Shown here: positions 63,401 through 64,000 of the stretch, piece after piece
Position numbering within the stretch: the first letter of the stretch is position 1
Layout of the letters: every line of letters starts with the position of its first letter
Source: CBDBJK01 sp965206395
GTDB lineage: Bacteria; Chloroflexota; Dehalococcoidia; Lucifugimonadales; CATOSD01
NCBI GenBank assembly: GCA_965206395.1
Contig: CBDBJK010000031.1
Coordinates: 124,001-188,000, forward strand
DNA: 64,000 bases
Direction of reading: 5' to 3'
The notes under the pieces: model-generated
What the model was told of the DNA's origin: nothing
What the model saw: the letters and a program-made list of their open reading frames with translations, nothing else
The model's database searches: none
Position numbers and translations under genes: made by a program

Positions 63401-64000
63401 TCGTAATCGTGGCCGCAAGCGACAGCCTGTCGGGCGTGAGTTCTGTGATAGACCTTGCGAGCGGGAATCCTATGGTTCCTATCAGTGAGGTTCCGCAGAT
63501 TCTGGTGAAGATGCACGGCCTTGACAACGTCGCCCCTGGCACCCCGACCACGCATGTCATGTTCTCAGACGTGCAGCCTGGAACTCCGGTAGGCGTGAAT
63601 ACAGTTAACGTCAAGATAATAGACAACGCGAACAACGAGTCGACGGCAAACGGTACGCTGAACGTGGTATCTGCCCGCAGTAACAGGAACTACTTCCTGT
63701 TCCCAGGTGTGAACTTTATGGGATTGGGCTTGATACCGGACGACGGCGACTCCGGGACAACCGACGACGCTAGTTTGGACCGTCTTATGACCCAGGACGT
63801 GACTAGCAGTGTAAATCCTGTGCTGGCCGCGGCTCTGGGAGGCACAGTAACGCTTGGAGACGTGATAGAGTCTACGTTCGCCTTCAACAATGCCGGAAAC
63901 TTCATCGTACATACTCCCGGCAGCGGCGCGGCGGACACTCTCACCGACCTTGAGCCGTTCCAGGGCATGAACGTCAAGACTCTGGAAATAACATCGCCTA
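57457..64000 (+). CDS. giant modular surface protein, downstream part (open at both ends)
   Basis: An uninterrupted frame of 2181 codons to the window end, with no start of its own near the IS element. Six modules of 225-240 residues repeat from ~57690 to ~61950, each with five beta-propeller-like blades. Their marks are PRGITY.., LWILVDGSP..DK..KVNP, KTEGITYL..SLW, GGITNDGTNL and GLAYH.GR. A pair of Cys (FPCCP, WPCCA) recurs. After it come a region ending FTFDSIDAFANDGEGWYLDD, resembling domains of immune-inhibitor-A-like proteins (~62.2-62.9 kb), Ig-like domains (DQTAPQVTLFGV, 63.0-63.7 kb), and a FPGVNFMGLGLIP motif. Probably extracellular and anchored by its lost N-terminal part. Confidence 0.8.
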   Translation, partial: MISSNASSSLPNLPSTDYAVEGFDIPDIVGLGLVPTPPPGVGSFPATTAGFDIPDMSGLGLLPTPPASEPDLPSNVLAFAVPGGATPGGIAYDGSASFYIVTKGTGGSSNDQIVKVDSSGVVDGAWGTGGYVDAPSNNIDGIAYLDSMLWVLENQWRCFETVDPTNCDRAHRVFEMDPTSVPASDSDWGALSKIYAPDQWDEMGGITAKGSGSTGTLWLANKWGFRLYNINQSGAEIESFFTDQFVDGMDGVAYSTGPTTSAPDDFLMTSRNAVMSQWSTSASKRQDFTTSLSNVKGMTFISSVLYMASSDGNVYKAFVGVNVTTDPRGITYSPSTASVGEAIWILVDGSPFDKILKVNPDTGLLISSFGTNGAVDAPSNKTEGITFLGSSLYVIANESFDRYIYTINATSGAVSATMNLANVNVWDDLAGITNDGTNVIVHTKSFWNGLFVLDPSNSFERTGTDGFPCCPSFNGAKGLAYHSGRDSYYAANGGTVGVYTGNFELDTEVGLTESATPLTGIQGLAFNGDLMFVAHDNSGGKISKTFLATNITTKPRGMGFSSSSSTPGEALWILVDGSPLDKLMKVNPSTGLLISSFDTDGVIDAPSSKTEGITYLDTGDPTTSFLWIIANENSGRKLYKLNATTGATVSTFDVSNTADVWDDIGGITNDGTNLVLYAKTFTSVWTIDPSDASKIEQSWPCCANAFGAKALAYHTGRGQVFAAKSSSLLRLDSSLFQIELEQNLLIDGSPAAGVEGMVFSQDVLYVARNDGGTGKVSLGALRTTVTNQATAMAYTPTGTSINGILVDRALWILVDGSPFDQLLKVDPDAGTLMTDFSTDGAIETPSGKTAGLTYLNSSLWIGANDTDGTKLYKINPASGALLQTFTLNNCPNPCSFFDNMGGLTNDGTNLIVFRKNDTGAVYLDPLDGTNVEDKWGGGASINGGQSIAYMSARQQLFVGKNDRVVQYVVDGSNLFMADEYTTSLSDIRGMTFIDNDVLYIAHDSSGKVVKTAIPSDVSNNPRGLAYDSGADELYILVDGKAEDHVIVVDRVSGAQIRDFPVNDQQSTNAITFLNGSLYVAVEGEGVCCGPPPRFILELNSTTGAVINQLNTDDLPGRVFGLDNNGTNLIAAPEHGGPHVEILDPSGGFRIDDIFFFDPSSPFFEEGFEGLAYRASAEEYFPIKGNTVWRFNKSGRLIQEIDVTTAGFANVKGAVFAGSQLYLAERNGNTIHATGLPVPPTVITSNPKGMATDGTNLYLVIDAEPRDKIMKVDTDGNLDGSFGSGGVTDLPGTEVGDIAFHGGSLFVVTNDERTIPDQFGGGFTVETFPVIHEIDPNTAVELNRNKIHVQDQFGPPWQLFAPIGALTSDGTDLYLGATGDTGMQGTWFKWNPSGGPVEQIFEFAGPLPFMQGFQAFTVLPDSQFPPDRQLVASGPTFGPDADTIVRFDRDSGAMFRETTQGATAGQFHLTGTDIKGMAYIGRTLYAADDQTDKVYGTSLPENTIELTIVGAYDASLSVEVSPDVGDPGTVNPHQGSPASFSIDRNPNVVAQFTTVETVSGVEPLLEGFVLTDTATILTGRLNDPSIDEIEVGIRLPSTVLIDDHAVQGQSEALWVINSVSGGPAVWHIACEGDAFPSRVTSSPCSWRYAKPNLPTYSTGGPTDGTLTTANSVEVNPGTRLEFFTGYATELSPDCDLKLVEIAPVTTDVQGNEQVGVFEAVAQIVRKGGGDAFPPPGAHGSFNFIELDPLFINPSMSRVEMELSAFAGQRVMIRFTFDSIDAFANDGEGWYLDDIKVTGSGFKTIIVPTTLLVTPIMDGGQAFYRTFSTPFELAEGQNEVGFIGRQPYSPFNDGFTLITGFVDQTAPQVTLFGVPGATSNLVQTLQGTVLDATFQSLDVTQKNPDGSTVVVFSTGSLPEDGSFSVPVSLLEGANTFTAVATDGGNLNATSTPLVVVGDITPPAASMKVVTVTSAGEATTGDQFFVIVAASDSLSGVSSVIDLASGNPMVPISEVPQILVKMHGLDNVAPGTPTTHVMFSDVQPGTPVGVNTVNVKIIDNANNESTANGTLNVVSARSNRNYFLFPGVNFMGLGLIPDDGDSGTTDDASLDRLMTQDVTSSVNPVLAAALGGTVTLGDVIESTFAFNNAGNFIVHTPGSGAADTLTDLEPFQGMNVKTLEITSP

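Noticed and set aside
57507..63977. Many minus-strand open frames of 60-240 codons across the last 6.5 kb
   Set aside because: They overlie a single uninterrupted plus-strand frame with clear protein repeats, lack family signatures and ribosome-binding sites, and repeat with the period of the plus-strand modules.

Overview
This 64-kb window looks like a chromosomal stretch of a free-living bacterium with moderate GC. I infer Chloroflexota, close to Dehalococcoidia/SAR202. The grounds are the housekeeping order rpmB / fakA / fakB / recG, the Thr-Pro-rich exported proteins, zinc-ribbon membrane proteins, and a catabolic set of SDR, class III aminotransferase and NMT1-type binding protein. No marker here proves the lineage. 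I found no rRNA, tRNA or CRISPR array.

Layout. 1-5.7 kb: tandem SDR dehydrogenases, a histidine phosphatase, a flavin reductase-like protein coupled to an NMT1-type binding protein, and a class III aminotransferase. 6-17.8 kb: housekeeping core with gyrA, an M28 peptidase lipoprotein, dnaJ-prmA-rsmE, a NUDIX hydrolase, and a minus-strand operon argF-der-plsY-gpsA. 18-30.3 kb: a plastic accessory region with secreted and membrane proteins, four insertion-type elements and decayed fragments. Inside it, two inverted IS630 copies enclose an HTH gene and two overlapping genes that each carry an RX4H motif of HEPN RNases. 30.7-52.4 kb: conserved genes again (CvpA, VOC, RDD and PrsW zinc-ribbon proteins, recG, fakB/fakA, rpmB, hemA, MBL, a DapA-like lyase, an MfnB-like enzyme with a TusA-like tail, YtxH, pheA, a K+ uptake cluster, HPP, a sugar-nucleotide epimerase). 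52.7-64 kb: two neighbouring exported proteins sharing an N-terminal module. The second is interrupted by an amber codon and an IS630 copy, then continues as an uninterrupted 6.5-kb reading frame of six ~230-residue propeller-like modules that leaves the window still open.

Mobile DNA. Four nearly identical 1249-bp IS630 copies (A-D) are flanked by TA, and all share a 9-A tract that splits the transposase frame. There is one complete 880-bp IS5-family element, one IS3-type orfA remnant fused in frame to a lipoprotein, and an IS21/ISL3-type transposase fragment. Short palindromic repeats of 60-105 bp sit in at least seven places, mostly in gaps between genes.

Most interesting: the HEPN pair with its divergent operator-like palindrome between inverted IS copies; the giant modular surface gene; and the MfnB-TusA fusion. 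Two otherwise conserved genes (fakA, HPP) carry single frameshifts that could be real or assembly errors.
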